Shown piece after piece: positions 45,423 to 55,997 of a stretch of DNA of 64,000 nucleotides. The first letter of the stretch is position 1, and each line of letters begins with the position of its first letter. The notes under the pieces were generated by a model. That model worked only from the letters and a program-made list of their open reading frames with translations. It did no database searches and had not been told where the DNA came from. Origin of the DNA: CAYJBH01 sp964369965 (GTDB taxonomy: Bacteria; Bacillota; Clostridia; Oscillospirales; Ruminococcaceae); NCBI GenBank assembly GCA_964369965.1, contig CAYJGF010000003.1:62001-126000 (forward strand), written 5' to 3'. The position numbers and the translations under genes are program-made.

Positions 45423-46598
45423 ATGAAAATTACCAATATCATTATTTCGGCGGTTATTGTCATCACCTCAATTATATTTTTTTATATCTATTCCGGAGTT
45501 GTCACCTATGATATCGAGACGACCGATACCGAATTTTATACCGCAAATGTCATGACCGTCTCGGACGTTGAACATCAAAAAATTGATGGCATTGGGATGG
45601 AGAATATGAACATGGTTATCGTCAGTTTTGTAGCGCAGATAACAAGCGGTGAGCTTAAGGGGCAAACGGTTGCGGTCACCCAATATCACGATGAATATCT
45701 TTTCGGCGGTATGCGACCGGTCGAGGTGGGCGACAGCATAACAATCAACAAGACGGCTACAAACGATGTCCAGTCCGGTGAGTGGGTGATGGCGAACTAT
45801 AATCGGGTCGATTTAATTATAATTTTAATCATTGTATTTTTTGTAATTGTAATATTAATCGGCAAATTTAAAGGCATTGCCGCCATACTGTCGTTGATTT
45901 TGACCCTCGGGGCGGTTTTTATTGTCTATATCCCGTCCATTCTTGCCGGACTCAACGTCTATATCGTAACCGGCAGTGTCGCTTTTTATATAATCGTTAT
46001 GAGCCTTGTCCTGCTTAACGGTCTGAACGCAAAGACTTTTTGTGCCATCGCCGGCAACTTTGTCGGGGTGATGCTCGCCGGAGTATTGAGTTATATAACC
46101 CATCGAATTTTTATGATCAGCGGTATAGTCACACAGGAGCATATTTATCTTGCAACGCTTGGCAACGATATGGGTTTTGACATTGCGGACATTGTCTGGA
46201 GCGGTGTTGTTATCGGCGCGCTCGGCGCAATAATGGACGTCTCCATGTCGCTGTCCTCCGCCATGTATGAACTGCGAAACAATATGGAAAATCCAACCCC
46301 GTTTAAACTCATAAAAAGTGGGCTCAACATCGGACATGACATCATCGGAACCATGATGAACACGCTGGTGCTCGCCTATATCGGCTCCTCCCTCGTGTCG
46401 GTGCTGTTAATAATGGTGTATAATAAAACCTATCTCAGTATATTAAATTCCGAGCTGGTTCTGGTCGAAATTTTGCAGGCGGTAGTCGGCAGCACCGGCA
46501 TACTCCTCACCGTGCCGTTCACCGTGTTGATATGTAGTTTTGTATATAACATTAAAGGAAAAACGTGGGAACATTATGTCCCCACGTTGAAAAAATAA
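45423..46598 (+). CDS. YibE/F-family membrane protein
   Basis: This 391-residue protein has one N-terminal helix, an extracytoplasmic beta-rich domain (~25-130), then seven or so membrane segments with the family pattern (FKGIAAILSLILTLGAVF; GALGAIMDVSMSLSSAMYEL; GHDIIGTMMNTLVLAYIGSS). YibE/F proteins are widespread in Firmicutes but uncharacterised. The start is chosen at ATG 45423 (AAAGGAAG upstream). It lies alone, opposed to both lon and clpX, between genes that are neighbours in other Firmicutes. Confidence 0.85.
   Translation: MKITNIIISAVIVITSIIFFYIYSGVVTYDIETTDTEFYTANVMTVSDVEHQKIDGIGMENMNMVIVSFVAQITSGELKGQTVAVTQYHDEYLFGGMRPVEVGDSITINKTATNDVQSGEWVMANYNRVDLIIILIIVFFVIVILIGKFKGIAAILSLILTLGAVFIVYIPSILAGLNVYIVTGSVAFYIIVMSLVLLNGLNAKTFCAIAGNFVGVMLAGVLSYITHRIFMISGIVTQEHIYLATLGNDMGFDIADIVWSGVVIGALGAIMDVSMSLSSAMYELRNNMENPTPFKLIKSGLNIGHDIIGTMMNTLVLAYIGSSLVSVLLIMVYNKTYLSILNSELVLVEILQAVVGSTGILLTVPFTVLICSFVYNIKGKTWEHYVPTLKK
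46562..46588 (-). terminator. Terminator of the tig-clpP-clpX operon, inside the yibE/F 3' end
   Basis: On the minus strand an 8-bp stem (plus 46581-46588 with 46562-46569) is followed by T5. It lies 13-39 bases after the clpX stop and within the last codons of the convergent yibE/F gene. Confidence 0.75.
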
Positions 46599-46600
46599 TC

Positions 46601-47944
46601 TTAACTCGTTTTTTTGCGTCCGCGCGGTTTTGATACTACGGTGGTTTTTGCTTTTTGCTCGGTTTTTGTGTCCGCCGCCTTTTCCGAGTATATCATCTGC
46701 GGTTTAAGGTCGGTGACCGACTGCTCATTTACAAAGACCTTGACGACATCTTTATCGCTCGGGACGTTATACATCGTTTCCAGCAGAAGTTTTTCCATGA
46801 CCGATCGCAGACTGCGCGCACCGTTTTTCATCTCAAGAGCTTTTTTTGCAATAGCTACAAGTGCATCGTCCGTCATCTCCAGTTCGACATCATCGAGTTT
46901 AAATAGAGCGCTATACTGTTTAAGTATCGCGTTTTTAGGTTCTTTAATAATACGAACCAACGCCTCCTCATCAAGCGAGGTCAGCACCGAGATGACCGGC
47001 AGACGACCGACCAACTCCGGAATTATGCCGAATTTAATTATGTCGTGCGACTCTACCTTTTGCAGTACGACATTCCCCTCCCTGTCGGAGCGGCTGATAA
47101 GGTTGCTGCCAAAGCCGAGGGTTGAGGCATCACTGCGCTTGTTTATTATCTTTTCCAGACCGTCGAACGCACCGCCACAGATAAAGAGGATATTTTTGGT
47201 GTTTATCTGAATGAACTCCTGTTGCGGATGTTTGCGACCACCCTGCGGAGGGACGTTTGCTATTGTCCCCTCAATAATTTTGAGTAGAGCCTGTTGAACC
47301 CCCTCGCCACCGACATCACGGGTGATGGAGGGGTTTTCGCTCTTGCGTGTTATCTTATCAATCTCATCGATGTAAATAATCCCACTCTCGGCAAGTTCAA
47401 TATCATAGTCCGCCGCCTGAATGAGCTTTAAAAGTATATTTTCCACATCCTCACCGACATAGCCAGCCTCGGTTAGCGTGGTGGCGTCGGTTAACGCAAA
47501 CGGCACACCGAGTTTGTTTGCAAGGGTCGATGCGAGCATGGTTTTACCGACACCGGAGGGGCCTATCAAAAGCACATTGCTCTTTTGCAGCTCCACCTCG
47601 TTTGATAAAATATCACCGGAAAAAATGCGTTTATAGTGGTTGTATACCGCAACCGAAAGGGCTATTTTCGCCTCCTCCTGACCTATGACATACTGGTCAA
47701 GATGCTCCTTTATCTCTTTGGGAGTGTTTATCTCTATCGAGGCAAGTTTTTTATTTTTTCGGGTCTTATCGTTGCCGGAATATCGCTCGGTCACACCCTC
47801 ACCATACTCCTGTGTGATCATATCTTTACAGATATCGATACACTCCTCACAGATATTAACCCCCGGTCCGGTTATAATATGCCGAACCTCATTTTCGTTC
47901 TTTCCGCAAAAGTTGCAAAAAAGATACTCTCTGTCGTTTGCCAT
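46601..47944 (-). CDS. clpX: ATP-dependent Clp protease ATPase subunit ClpX
   Basis: ClpX unfolds substrates and feeds them to ClpP. This 447-residue AAA+ protein has the N-terminal four-Cys zinc domain (CNFCG...CEECIDIC), Walker [12 protein letters not shown], Walker [10 protein letters not shown] and pore loop GYVGEDV. The C-terminal tail is Lys-rich. It follows clpP by 14 bases. Confidence 0.97.
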   Translation of the reverse strand: MANDREYLFCNFCGKNENEVRHIITGPGVNICEECIDICKDMITQEYGEGVTERYSGNDKTRKNKKLASIEINTPKEIKEHLDQYVIGQEEAKIALSVAVYNHYKRIFSGDILSNEVELQKSNVLLIGPSGVGKTMLASTLANKLGVPFALTDATTLTEAGYVGEDVENILLKLIQAADYDIELAESGIIYIDEIDKITRKSENPSITRDVGGEGVQQALLKIIEGTIANVPPQGGRKHPQQEFIQINTKNILFICGGAFDGLEKIINKRSDASTLGFGSNLISRSDREGNVVLQKVESHDIIKFGIIPELVGRLPVISVLTSLDEEALVRIIKEPKNAILKQYSALFKLDDVELEMTDDALVAIAKKALEMKNGARSLRSVMEKLLLETMYNVPSDKDVVKVFVNEQSVTDLKPQMIYSEKAADTKTEQKAKTTVVSKPRGRKKTS

Positions 47945-47958
47945 TATATGGGCACTCC

Positions 47959-48543
47959 TTATCGCTTGGTTATAACATTGTCTACTATGCCGTACTCTTT
48001 AGCCTCGAGTGCGGTCATAAAGTTGTCACGATCGGTATCCTTTTCCACCACTTCCAGCGGTTTACCGGTCATGTCGGCGAGAAGTTCGTTGAGGGTATTT
48101 CTTGTTTTTAGCATACGATCGGAGTGGATGCGAATGTCACTGACCTGCCCTTGATATCCGCCGAGTGGTTGGTGAATCATAATCTCGCTGTGTGGCAGGG
48201 CAAGTCGTTTGCCCTTGGTGCCGGAGGCGAGCAGGAATGCACCCATCGACGCCGCCATACCGATGCAAATTGTGGATATATCGCATTTTATATAGTTCAT
48301 GGTATCGTATATTGCCATGCCGGCGGTGACGGAACCGCCCGGGCTGTTGATATAAAAACTAATGTCTTTTTCCGGATCCTGACCTTCAAGATAGAGCAGT
48401 TGTGCGACGATAAGACTTGCGGTCACGTCGTTCACTTGATCGGACAGCATGATGATTCTATCGTTAAGAAGTCGCGAGAAAATATCATAGCTACGCTCGC
48501 CGCGGCTGGTCTGTTCAACCACCATCGGGACTAAATTACTCAT
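47959..48543 (-). CDS. clpP: ATP-dependent Clp protease proteolytic subunit ClpP
   Basis: This 194-residue serine protease subunit forms a 14-mer chamber. The catalytic triad is visible: Ser99 in GMAASMGA, His124 in MIHQPLGG, Asp171 in KDTDRDNF. The N-terminus [15 protein letters not shown] is standard. Start: ATG 48543 matches the family; a TTG at 48549 sits better (6 bases) relative to AAAGGA. It is preceded by the frameshifted tig. Confidence 0.97.
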   Translation of the reverse strand: MSNLVPMVVEQTSRGERSYDIFSRLLNDRIIMLSDQVNDVTASLIVAQLLYLEGQDPEKDISFYINSPGGSVTAGMAIYDTMNYIKCDISTICIGMAASMGAFLLASGTKGKRLALPHSEIMIHQPLGGYQGQVSDIRIHSDRMLKTRNTLNELLADMTGKPLEVVEKDTDRDNFMTALEAKEYGIVDNVITKR

Positions 48544-48585
48544 ATACAAACCATTTCCTTTCCTGTAAAATTGCTTTGATAAAGG

Positions 48586-49925
48586 TTACTCTTCGGTTTT
48601 TTCGACCTTTTCATCCTTTGCGGTTTTCTTTTTCTTTGCGGGGGCTTTTTTTGCGGATAGTTTTGCGGACTCCTTGATAAAGTCGAGAGTCTTGTTGAGT
48701 GCGAGGTCTTTCATTACATCGTCGACCGGAATAATGTCGCGAACCTTGTCCGCCTCCATCTTATATGCCTCGGCAATGCGTGCTATTTCCTTTTCAAGAT
48801 CCTCGTCGTTCGCCTTAATGCCCTCAAGCTCCGAAATCTTCTCCAGTGCAAGACGGGTTTTAACCTGACGTGTTGCCTCCTCCTCAAAGCCTTTGCGGAA
48901 GCCTTCCATATCCTGACCGAGGTATTTCATGTAGGTATCGAGATTTAGCCCTTGACCTTGCAGACGGTGCTCAAAGTCGTGCACCATGTCGTTGACTCGA
49001 TTTTCAAACATGACGGGCGGTATATCACCCTCAACACCGGCAACAATCTGCTCCATCAGCTCATTTTCAAGGTTGGTCGCCGCCTGCGCCTCTTTCCCCT
49101 CGGCAATCTCCTTTTTAAAGCTCTCTTTAAGCTCATCAAGGGTGTTGTACTCCGAGACATCCTTGGCAAACTCGTCGTCCGCCTCGGGTAGTTCGTTATA
49201 TTTAACCTCGATTAGCTTGACCTTAAACACAGCTGCTTTACCCGCAAGCTCGTCGGCGTGATACTCCTCGGGGAAGCTGACGTTGACATCAAACTCCTCC
49301 CCTGCTGAGTGCCCGACCACCTGCTCCTCAAAGCCGGGGATAAACTGACCGCTACCGAGCACGAGTGAAAAATCCTCACCCTTACCGCCGGGGAATGCGA
49401 CATCGTCCACAAAGCCCTCAAAGTTGATTATGGTGGTGTCGCCATCCTGTGCCGCACCATCGCGCTCAATAAGTCGAGCATTTCTTTTGAGCATCTCATC
49501 AAGGCGAGCGGTTATCTCCTCGTCGGTGACAGTATTGTCCGCTTTGCTAGCCTTTAAACCTTTATATGTGCCGACATTAATCTCCGGCTTGACGGTGACC
49601 GAGATATTTATTAATAGACCGTCTCGTCGATGCTCTCGATGTCAACGCTTGGTCGGTCGACCGGCTCGAGGTTTAGCTCTTTAACAGCACCCTCATAGTG
49701 GTCGGGGAATATATCATTTATAGCATCGTTATAAAAAGCGTCCTTGCCGTACATCTTCTCGATAAGATGCTTCGGCGCTTTACCTTTTCTAAACCCGGGG
49801 ACGTTAAACTGCTTTTGATTTCTTTTAAACACCTTTGAGACCGCCGCATTAAAATCCTCGGCGGAGATTTTACCGCTCATCTCATATGTAGAGTTCTCGC
49901 CTTTTTGATGCTTTAGTATTTCCAT
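48586..49925 (-). pseudogene. tig: Trigger factor, disrupted by a one-base frameshift
   Basis: Trigger factor is the ribosome-bound chaperone with prolyl isomerase activity. The N-terminal part (start 49925) has the ribosome-docking GFRKGKAP and ends early at TAA 49613-49611. From 49620 another frame continues seamlessly with family sequence (GLLINISVTVKPEINVGTYK), then the FKBP domain and the C-terminal arms to 48586. One missing base near 49614-49628 explains it: an extra A would restore DENGLL. No slippery heptamer is seen, so programmed shifting is unlikely. It is either a real mutation or a sequencing/assembly error. The C-terminal tail is Lys-rich. Confidence 0.85.
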
Positions 49926-49974
49926 TCTTCGTTCCGTTCCTTTCAAAACTTCTATATTATTTTATTCGAAGTTT

Positions 49975-50003
49975 ATTATAGCATACAAGCGGTATAATTA
50001 CAA
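49975..50003 (-). promoter_or_regulatory. SigA-type promoter of tig-clpP-clpX
   Basis: On the minus strand: TTGTAA (plus 49998-50003), 17 bp, perfect TATAAT (plus 49975-49980), ~50 bases before the tig start. Confidence 0.65.
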
Positions 50004-50026
50004 GCTATTTTTATAATAGAAATAAA

Positions 50027-50055
50027 TTGCATTTACTTTATATTTATGTTAAAAT
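50027..50055 (+). promoter_or_regulatory. SigA-type promoter of lepA
   Basis: TTGCAT (50027-50032), 17 bp, TAAAAT (50050-50055), 34 bases before the lepA ATG. Confidence 0.65.
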
Positions 50056-50089
50056 AAGTAAACACGTACCATCGGGACAAATTATAAGC

Positions 50090-51892
50090 ATGAACAGACA
50101 AGAAAACATCCGAAATTTCAGTATTATTGCACATATAGACCACGGCAAATCCACCCTCGCCGACCGGATATTGGAGAAGACCAGTGCCGTCGAGCAACGT
50201 CTAATGGAAAATCAACTGCTGGACAATATGGACATCGAGCGGGAGCGCGGTATCACCATCAAGGCGCGCGCTGTGACCATCGACTACACCTCCGCCGACG
50301 GGAAACGCTATGAGCTCAACCTCATCGACACCCCGGGGCATGTCGACTTCAACTATGAGGTCAGCCGTTCCCTCGCCGCCTGTGAGGGTGCGATACTGGT
50401 GGTGGACGCGGCACAAGGGGTGGAGGCGCAGACCCTCGCTAATACCTATCTTGCGGTGGACGGCGGTCTTGAAATTGTCCCCATCATCAACAAAATCGAT
50501 CTGCCGAGCGCCGACCCGGAGCGCGTCGCCGGCGAGGTGGAGGATATCATCGGCATCCCCTGTATGGAGGCACCCCGTGTCTCGGCAAAGCAGGGTATCG
50601 GCATTGAGGAGGTGTTGGAATCCATTGTCCACAACGTCCCACCGCCCTCCGGTGATATAGATGCGCCGCTTCGCGCCCTAATTTTTGACAGCGTCTATGA
50701 CAGCTATAAGGGCGTCATAGTCTATGTCCGTGTGGTGGACGGCAGTGTCTCGGTCGGTGAAACGATAAAAATGTTCCGCTCCGGCACGGAGTATGTAGTC
50801 ACCGAGGTTGGGCACAACGGCGCAATCTCCATGGCACCGACCGGCTCGCTACACGCAGGCCAGGTCGGATATATCTGCGCCTCTATCAAAAACGTGCGCG
50901 ACACCCGCGTCGGCGACACCGTCACCATCGCCGATAACGCCGCGGTCGAGCCACTGCCCGGTTATCGACCTGTTGTGCCGATGGTATTCTGTGGTATCTA
51001 CCCTGCCGACGGCAGTCGATACAACGACCTGCGCGATGCCCTTGATCGACTTTCGCTCAACGATGCCTCCCTCTCCTTTATCCCTGAGACCTCGGTCGCG
51101 CTCGGCTTTGGCTTTCGCTGTGGATTTTTGGGGCTACTTCATTTAGAGGTGGTTATCGAGCGGCTGGAGCGCGAGTATATGATGGAGTTGGTCACCACCG
51201 CCCCGTCGGTGGAATACGGTCTAACCCTCACCGACGGCACAAAACTGATGATTGACAACCCGACCAACTACCCCGAGGTCACCAAGATTGCAAGCAGTGA
51301 GGAGCCTTTTGTCAATGCGCATATCTACACCCCAAGTGACTATGTCGGCGCGCTGATGGAGTTGTGTCAGGAGCGTCGCGGCATATTCAAGGACATGAAA
51401 TATATCGACACCACCCGTGTCGACCTGCACTATCTTTTGCCGCTCGGCGAGATTGTCTATGACTTTTTTGATACCATAAAGAGCCGCTCACGCGGATATG
51501 CGAGCTATGAATATGAACTGTGCGGATATGAAAAATCCAAACTTTGCCGCCTTGATATCCTGCTCAACGGTGATGTTGTGGACGCATTCTCACTCATAGT
51601 ACATGCCGACAAGGCATATGAGCGCGGTCGCAAGATTGCGGAAAAATTAAAACAGAGTATCCCGAGACAGATGTTCGAGATACCCATTCAGGCGGCTATA
51701 GGCGGTAAAATCATCGCGCGTGAGACGGTCAGCGCAATGAGAAAAGACGTGCTTGCAAAATGTTACGGCGGTGACATCACACGCAAGAAAAAACTGTTGG
51801 AAAAGCAAAAAGAGGGCAAAAAGAAGATGCGCCAGCTCGGCAGTGTCGAGGTGCCGAGTGAGGCATTCACCGCGGTGCTGAAATTGGACTAA
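50090..51892 (+). CDS. lepA: Elongation factor 4 (LepA) GTPase
   Basis: This 600-residue translational GTPase acts on ribosomes in biogenesis or back-translocation. It has G1 [10 protein letters not shown]2 RERGITI, G3 DTPGHVDF, G4 NKID, EF-G-like domains and the LepA-specific C-terminus ending [14 protein letters not shown]. The start is set at ATG 50090, which gives the family's [19 protein letters not shown]. The ribosome site is weak. In many Firmicutes hemN/hrcA follow lepA; here it stands alone and converges with rsgA. Confidence 0.96.
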   Translation: MNRQENIRNFSIIAHIDHGKSTLADRILEKTSAVEQRLMENQLLDNMDIERERGITIKARAVTIDYTSADGKRYELNLIDTPGHVDFNYEVSRSLAACEGAILVVDAAQGVEAQTLANTYLAVDGGLEIVPIINKIDLPSADPERVAGEVEDIIGIPCMEAPRVSAKQGIGIEEVLESIVHNVPPPSGDIDAPLRALIFDSVYDSYKGVIVYVRVVDGSVSVGETIKMFRSGTEYVVTEVGHNGAISMAPTGSLHAGQVGYICASIKNVRDTRVGDTVTIADNAAVEPLPGYRPVVPMVFCGIYPADGSRYNDLRDALDRLSLNDASLSFIPETSVALGFGFRCGFLGLLHLEVVIERLEREYMMELVTTAPSVEYGLTLTDGTKLMIDNPTNYPEVTKIASSEEPFVNAHIYTPSDYVGALMELCQERRGIFKDMKYIDTTRVDLHYLLPLGEIVYDFFDTIKSRSRGYASYEYELCGYEKSKLCRLDILLNGDVVDAFSLIVHADKAYERGRKIAEKLKQSIPRQMFEIPIQAAIGGKIIARETVSAMRKDVLAKCYGGDITRKKKLLEKQKEGKKKMRQLGSVEVPSEAFTAVLKLD

Positions 51893-51909
51893 TACTTGGA
51901 ATACCCCAA

Positions 51910-52977
51910 CTAATACTTTTTCCTGCGCTGTTCCTTTGCGAACCGGCGCAGGTTTTTCATACCACCGACATCCTTTGCCATCCTGTCCAGCTTTTTCACC
52001 TCAATCTCCTTTGCGGACAGACCCTCGTATCCCGCCTCGTTTTTAATCTTCATGTAGTTTTCAAAGCGTCTTGCATCAAGGACTCCCTCATCAATTGACG
52101 CCATCACCGCACACCCCGGCTCACCTTGGTGGGTGCAGTCGTGAAATCTGCATTCTTTGGCAAGGTCGCTTATATCCTCAAAAGTTTTGCCGAGGTCCGC
52201 GCTTTCAACCCCGAGCTCACGCATACCCGGTGTGTCTATCAACACCCCGCCGTATGGCGAGGGAAACATCTCCCTGCCGGTGGTGGTATGCCGACCCTTA
52301 TCATCGTTTGACACCTCATTTGTGGCAATTATATCCTGACCTAAAAGTATGTTTATCAAGGTCGATTTCCCTACCCCGGAAGAGCCTATAAATGCGGCAG
52401 TCGTCCCTTTAACAAGATGTTTTGACAACCTTTCACCGATGTCGTTATCAAACTTTGACAGGGTGATAACCTCGGAGTATAGACTGACGCGCTCCACCTG
52501 TGATACCATCTCATCAATATTATCACACAAATCAGCCTTAGTGAGAAGAATTACCGGCGTCGTGTTACTGTCCCACGCAACGCTCAGATACCGCTCAAGC
52601 CTGCTGAGATTAAAGTTATTATTGAGTGACATGCAGATGAAAACTGTGTCGATGTTGGCAGCAACGCATTGTGATTGCCCACTAACGCCAACTGCGGAGC
52701 GCAAAAAGACACTTTTTCTTGTCAATATATTGTGGATTATTGCTTTGTCACCATCAAAAACCGGTGAAATCATCACAAAGTCACCGACGGTGGGAAAATC
52801 GGACAGGTCGGTGGTCGAATGGCGGAACTTGCCGGATATTTCGGCGGTCACATATTCGTTTTGGGTCACGATTTTATAGCTACCCTTGTGTTGTGCAACC
52901 ACGCGCGCCGTTATTAAATCGGGATACAAAAGCGCCTCATTAACAAATCGCTCGCTGATGCCGTATCGGTCCAACAT
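51910..52977 (-). CDS. rsgA: Ribosome small-subunit-dependent GTPase RsgA
   Basis: This 355-residue circularly permuted GTPase checks 30S maturation. The G motifs appear in permuted order: G4-like LLTKADLC, then G1 GSSGVGKSTLIN, then G3 DTPGMREL. An N-terminal OB-fold precedes them and a zinc site (CRFHDCTHQGEPGC) follows. It starts 5 bases after the purF stop and is probably co-transcribed with it. Confidence 0.93.
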   Translation of the reverse strand: MLDRYGISERFVNEALLYPDLITARVVAQHKGSYKIVTQNEYVTAEISGKFRHSTTDLSDFPTVGDFVMISPVFDGDKAIIHNILTRKSVFLRSAVGVSGQSQCVAANIDTVFICMSLNNNFNLSRLERYLSVAWDSNTTPVILLTKADLCDNIDEMVSQVERVSLYSEVITLSKFDNDIGERLSKHLVKGTTAAFIGSSGVGKSTLINILLGQDIIATNEVSNDDKGRHTTTGREMFPSPYGGVLIDTPGMRELGVESADLGKTFEDISDLAKECRFHDCTHQGEPGCAVMASIDEGVLDARRFENYMKIKNEAGYEGLSAKEIEVKKLDRMAKDVGGMKNLRRFAKEQRRKKY

Positions 52978-52982
52978 ACCTA

Positions 52983-54392
52983 TTAAATCTCCAACTCCTG
53001 CTTGTTTATAGATGAAACTTTATGACCGGTGAAACAGTCGGTGCAAAAGTCAAGGCTGCAACCTTTACAGGAGTCGCGAAGCCCCTCAATACTTATATAT
53101 CCGAGGCTGTCGGCGCCGATTTTTTGTCGAATTTCCTCGATGCTCATGTTGTTGGCAATCAAATTTTCTTCATTATCAATGTCGGTGCCATAGTGGCAGG
53201 TGTACAAAAACGGCGGTGACGAAACCCGCATGTGCACCTCCCTCGCGCCGGCGTTTTTGAGTGCGGTTATAATGCGCTCGCTGGTGGTGCCACGCACGAT
53301 GGAGTCGTCCACCAACACGACCCGTTTGCCCTCTACATTATAGGAAAGTGGGTTGAGTTTAAGGCGCACCGCATTGTCACGCAGCTCCTTTGTGGGGTAA
53401 ATAAAACTGCGTCCTATATACCTGTTTTTTACAAAGCCGGTGGAGAGTGGTATGCCACTGCCGGCACTGTATCCGGCGGCGGCCTCCAGCCCCGAGTCCG
53501 GCACACCGCAGACGATATCGGCATCGACAGGGTACTCCTTAGCAAGGCGCACACCCATGTTGTATCGTGATTCATAGACACTCAACCCGTCGATAATCGA
53601 GTCCGGACGGGAAAAATAGACATACTCAAATATACATAGTCCGGCACCGTGACGTCGGTCGGTCAAAACAACCTCCTCACGGACAATTTCGCCGTCCTCA
53701 ATGACTATAATCTCCCCCGGTTTTATGTCACGCACAAAGTCAAATCCACCGGAGGTGAGTGCGCAACTCTCGGAAGCAATTGCATATCCGAGCTCACTCT
53801 CACCGAGACATAGCGGGCGGTATCCGTCCGGGTCGCGCAGGGCGATGAGCTTGTTATCACTGCTCGCAATCACAAGGGAAAATGCGCCCTGTAAATATTT
53901 ACATGCCTTAATAGTGCCCTTGACGCTGTCCATCTCACGCGTGGTATAGTATGCAATGAGCGACGACACCACCTCGCTGTCGCTGGTGGCGTGGAAGTTG
54001 AGCCCGAAACCTTTAAGACCGTCACGCAGTTGCCGCGCGTTGGTGAGATTGCCGTTGTGGGCGGTGGCGATGCGACCGGTGAGATATTCCACAATAAAGG
54101 GGCCGACATTCTCCGAGGTATTGGAGCCGGTGGTGGAGTAGCGCGCGTGACCCACCGAAATACGACCGGAGGGGAGCTTATCCAGAACATTTTTGGTGAA
54201 CACCTCCGACACAAGACCGACATTTTTGTGATAGAGTATTTTATTGTCGGTGACAACTGCAATACCGGCACCCTCCTGACCGCGGTGTTGCAACGCTAAA
54301 AGACCGTTATAGGTAATGCCGGCGGCAATATTCCCCTTGGCATAGACCCCAAAAACACCGCACTCCTCGCGGAGTTTATCGCTTTGATACAT
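52983..54392 (-). CDS. purF: Amidophosphoribosyltransferase PurF
   Basis: PurF makes phosphoribosylamine from PRPP and glutamine, the first step of purine synthesis. This 469-residue enzyme has a 10-residue propeptide before the catalytic Cys11 (EECGVFG), the PRPP loop VVLVDDSIVRGTT and C-terminal cysteines (CKGCSLDFCTDC) of the oxygen-sensitive Fe-S type found in Bacillus. It is isolated from other pur genes here. Confidence 0.96.
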   Translation of the reverse strand: MYQSDKLREECGVFGVYAKGNIAAGITYNGLLALQHRGQEGAGIAVVTDNKILYHKNVGLVSEVFTKNVLDKLPSGRISVGHARYSTTGSNTSENVGPFIVEYLTGRIATAHNGNLTNARQLRDGLKGFGLNFHATSDSEVVSSLIAYYTTREMDSVKGTIKACKYLQGAFSLVIASSDNKLIALRDPDGYRPLCLGESELGYAIASESCALTSGGFDFVRDIKPGEIIVIEDGEIVREEVVLTDRRHGAGLCIFEYVYFSRPDSIIDGLSVYESRYNMGVRLAKEYPVDADIVCGVPDSGLEAAAGYSAGSGIPLSTGFVKNRYIGRSFIYPTKELRDNAVRLKLNPLSYNVEGKRVVLVDDSIVRGTTSERIITALKNAGAREVHMRVSSPPFLYTCHYGTDIDNEENLIANNMSIEEIRQKIGADSLGYISIEGLRDSCKGCSLDFCTDCFTGHKVSSINKQELEI

Positions 54393-54434
54393 CGGATTAT
54401 TCCCCTATTATATTTATTTTGACATATATTTGCT

Positions 54435-54463
54435 TACGGACGACCACAGGTCGCCCCTACAAT
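54435..54463. repeat. GC-rich hairpin in the purF leader
   Basis: On the minus strand GGGCGACC-TGT-GGTCGTCC forms an 8-bp stem with one G-U pair, flanked by TTGTAGG. It stands out by its G+C content and lies within the predicted 5' leader of purF, ~45-70 bases before the start. From memory, similar short hairpins recur between genes of gut Clostridia, but this was not checked. Confidence 0.5.
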
Positions 54464-54464
54464 A

Positions 54465-54492
54465 ATTATACCATTATGCATAATTTTGTCAA
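54465..54492 (-). promoter_or_regulatory. SigA-type promoter of purF with central palindrome
   Basis: On the minus strand: perfect TTGACA (plus 54487-54492), 16 bp, perfect TATAAT (plus 54465-54470). The spacer contains the perfect 12-bp palindrome ATTATGCATAAT (54473-54484), a candidate operator; it does not look like a PurBox. Confidence 0.75.
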
Positions 54493-54516
54493 TATGATTA
54501 AGGTGGAATAAAAAGA

Positions 54517-55851
54517 TTATTTCAAATCAAAAACATCCTCCAAAATATTTTCGGTATCGATGGTGGAAACTAAACGTGTTCCGGACTCATGGACCATCAG
54601 CTGGACGCCCGACATCTGCACCGTTGCACTGCTCGAGCTGCCGGAGATATAGTCCGCGTCATTTGTCGACGCAAAGACTATGGTCAGTTTTTCATACAGT
54701 CCCTCTGCGTCCTCCTCGGTGCCGTAGAACATTAAAATGCCGTTTTCTATGTCCACCACCGCGAAATTTTCGTTCTGTTGCGCCGCGAATTGTGCTACCG
54801 AGCCGTAATTCATCGCCTCCTCAATACGTACTGCGTCATAAATTATGAGTGGTATATCGATATTAAACCCGCCGTTGCCGGACGAGCCTTGATAAAATAT
54901 GACATCCACATCCTCGCCGGTCTGAATGACACCCTTGGTGGCGAGCTTTATGTCGTACGGTATAGATATTCCACTCGCCTCATTCTCTTCAAAAAATTCC
55001 ATTCCGGCATAGTACAGCTCATCCGGTGCACCGCGTGTTATCATGGATACATGTTGATGCACCTGATCGATATCGTCAAAATAGTAGCCGTGTATGGTGA
55101 AAAGTCCGCGTGCGTCACGACCGTAGTTGTCATGCAAATTCGTATCATACCAATCCTGCAAAATCACGCTGACCACCTCGGGGTTATTCTGGGTAATCGG
55201 TCCGCGTACATTTTCCACAAATTCCCTCGGTGTGTCCATGTAGCGGAAGATGTCCTTTAACATCGGCTCGGTATCGCCCGGTATCGGGGAGTTCAGCTCG
55301 CCGCCGTCGGTGGGTGGCACGGCGTTGTCCTCGGTGGTGCTGTCGGGCAAATCAATTTCCTCCCCTATCCAGGAGTAGACCGATTCTGTTGCGACATCGC
55401 CGATATCCTGTGTGGATATAAGTTCATCTTTTATGCCGTCATAAACAAATATGTATTCGCCAAGTTTATCGTCATAGCTGCCACCGTCCACCGCAAAAGT
55501 TAAGATGGCATAATTTTCATCATCCGGCAAATTTTCCATCGTATAACTACCATAGACATCATATCGTTGACCGCCCGATATCACATCCATTGTATAGGTG
55601 TCCGCCATATCGCTAAAGGCTATGAACGGGATCACAACACCGTCAAAAATCTTGCCGTCGCTGCCCTCAAAGCACGCATAACCGTTATAATACTCGTTTT
55701 CATACTCGGTAAAATCCGGCTCGTCCGGCATTTCGCCGTCATATGCAACAGCCTCGAACGCCTCCACAATCTCTAAGATGGCAAACAACTCGGAACAACC
55801 GGTCAAAAACAGTGCCGTCGACAACAATAATGCCAAAATAATATTTTTCAT
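54517..55851 (-). CDS. Uncharacterised lipoprotein
   Basis: This 444-residue protein has a signal peptide and lipobox (LFLTGC, Cys19), so it is lipid-anchored outside the membrane. The mature part is very acidic. A Pro/Thr-rich linker (~175-195) separates an N-terminal region from a C-terminal one, which may be two domains. No motif or family is recognised. It stands alone between purF and the TPP-regulated thiT. Confidence 0.75.
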   Translation of the reverse strand: MKNIILALLLSTALFLTGCSELFAILEIVEAFEAVAYDGEMPDEPDFTEYENEYYNGYACFEGSDGKIFDGVVIPFIAFSDMADTYTMDVISGGQRYDVYGSYTMENLPDDENYAILTFAVDGGSYDDKLGEYIFVYDGIKDELISTQDIGDVATESVYSWIGEEIDLPDSTTEDNAVPPTDGGELNSPIPGDTEPMLKDIFRYMDTPREFVENVRGPITQNNPEVVSVILQDWYDTNLHDNYGRDARGLFTIHGYYFDDIDQVHQHVSMITRGAPDELYYAGMEFFEENEASGISIPYDIKLATKGVIQTGEDVDVIFYQGSSGNGGFNIDIPLIIYDAVRIEEAMNYGSVAQFAAQQNENFAVVDIENGILMFYGTEEDAEGLYEKLTIVFASTNDADYISGSSSSATVQMSGVQLMVHESGTRLVSTIDTENILEDVFDLK

Positions 55852-55953
55852 TATTTTATCCCTTGTTTATTTCTTAAGACTATTTTATCAAATGCATTTA
55901 TATAAATAAATGGAGTATCTTCACAAAAAAAAATCTTAATATAGTCAAATCGG

Positions 55954-55982
55954 TTGACAAATAAATAATCTCGTATTATAAT
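55954..55982 (+). promoter_or_regulatory. Consensus SigA promoter of the thiT transcript
   Basis: Perfect TTGACA (55954-55959), 17 bp, perfect TATAAT (55977-55982). The TPP aptamer begins ~15 bases later. Confidence 0.85.
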
Positions 55983-55997
55983 TATGCATGATTGAAC

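Noticed and set aside
49611..49630. Programmed ribosomal frameshift in tig
   Set aside because: No slippery heptamer or downstream structure fits; programmed shifting is not known for trigger factor. A plain one-base deletion or read error explains it better.
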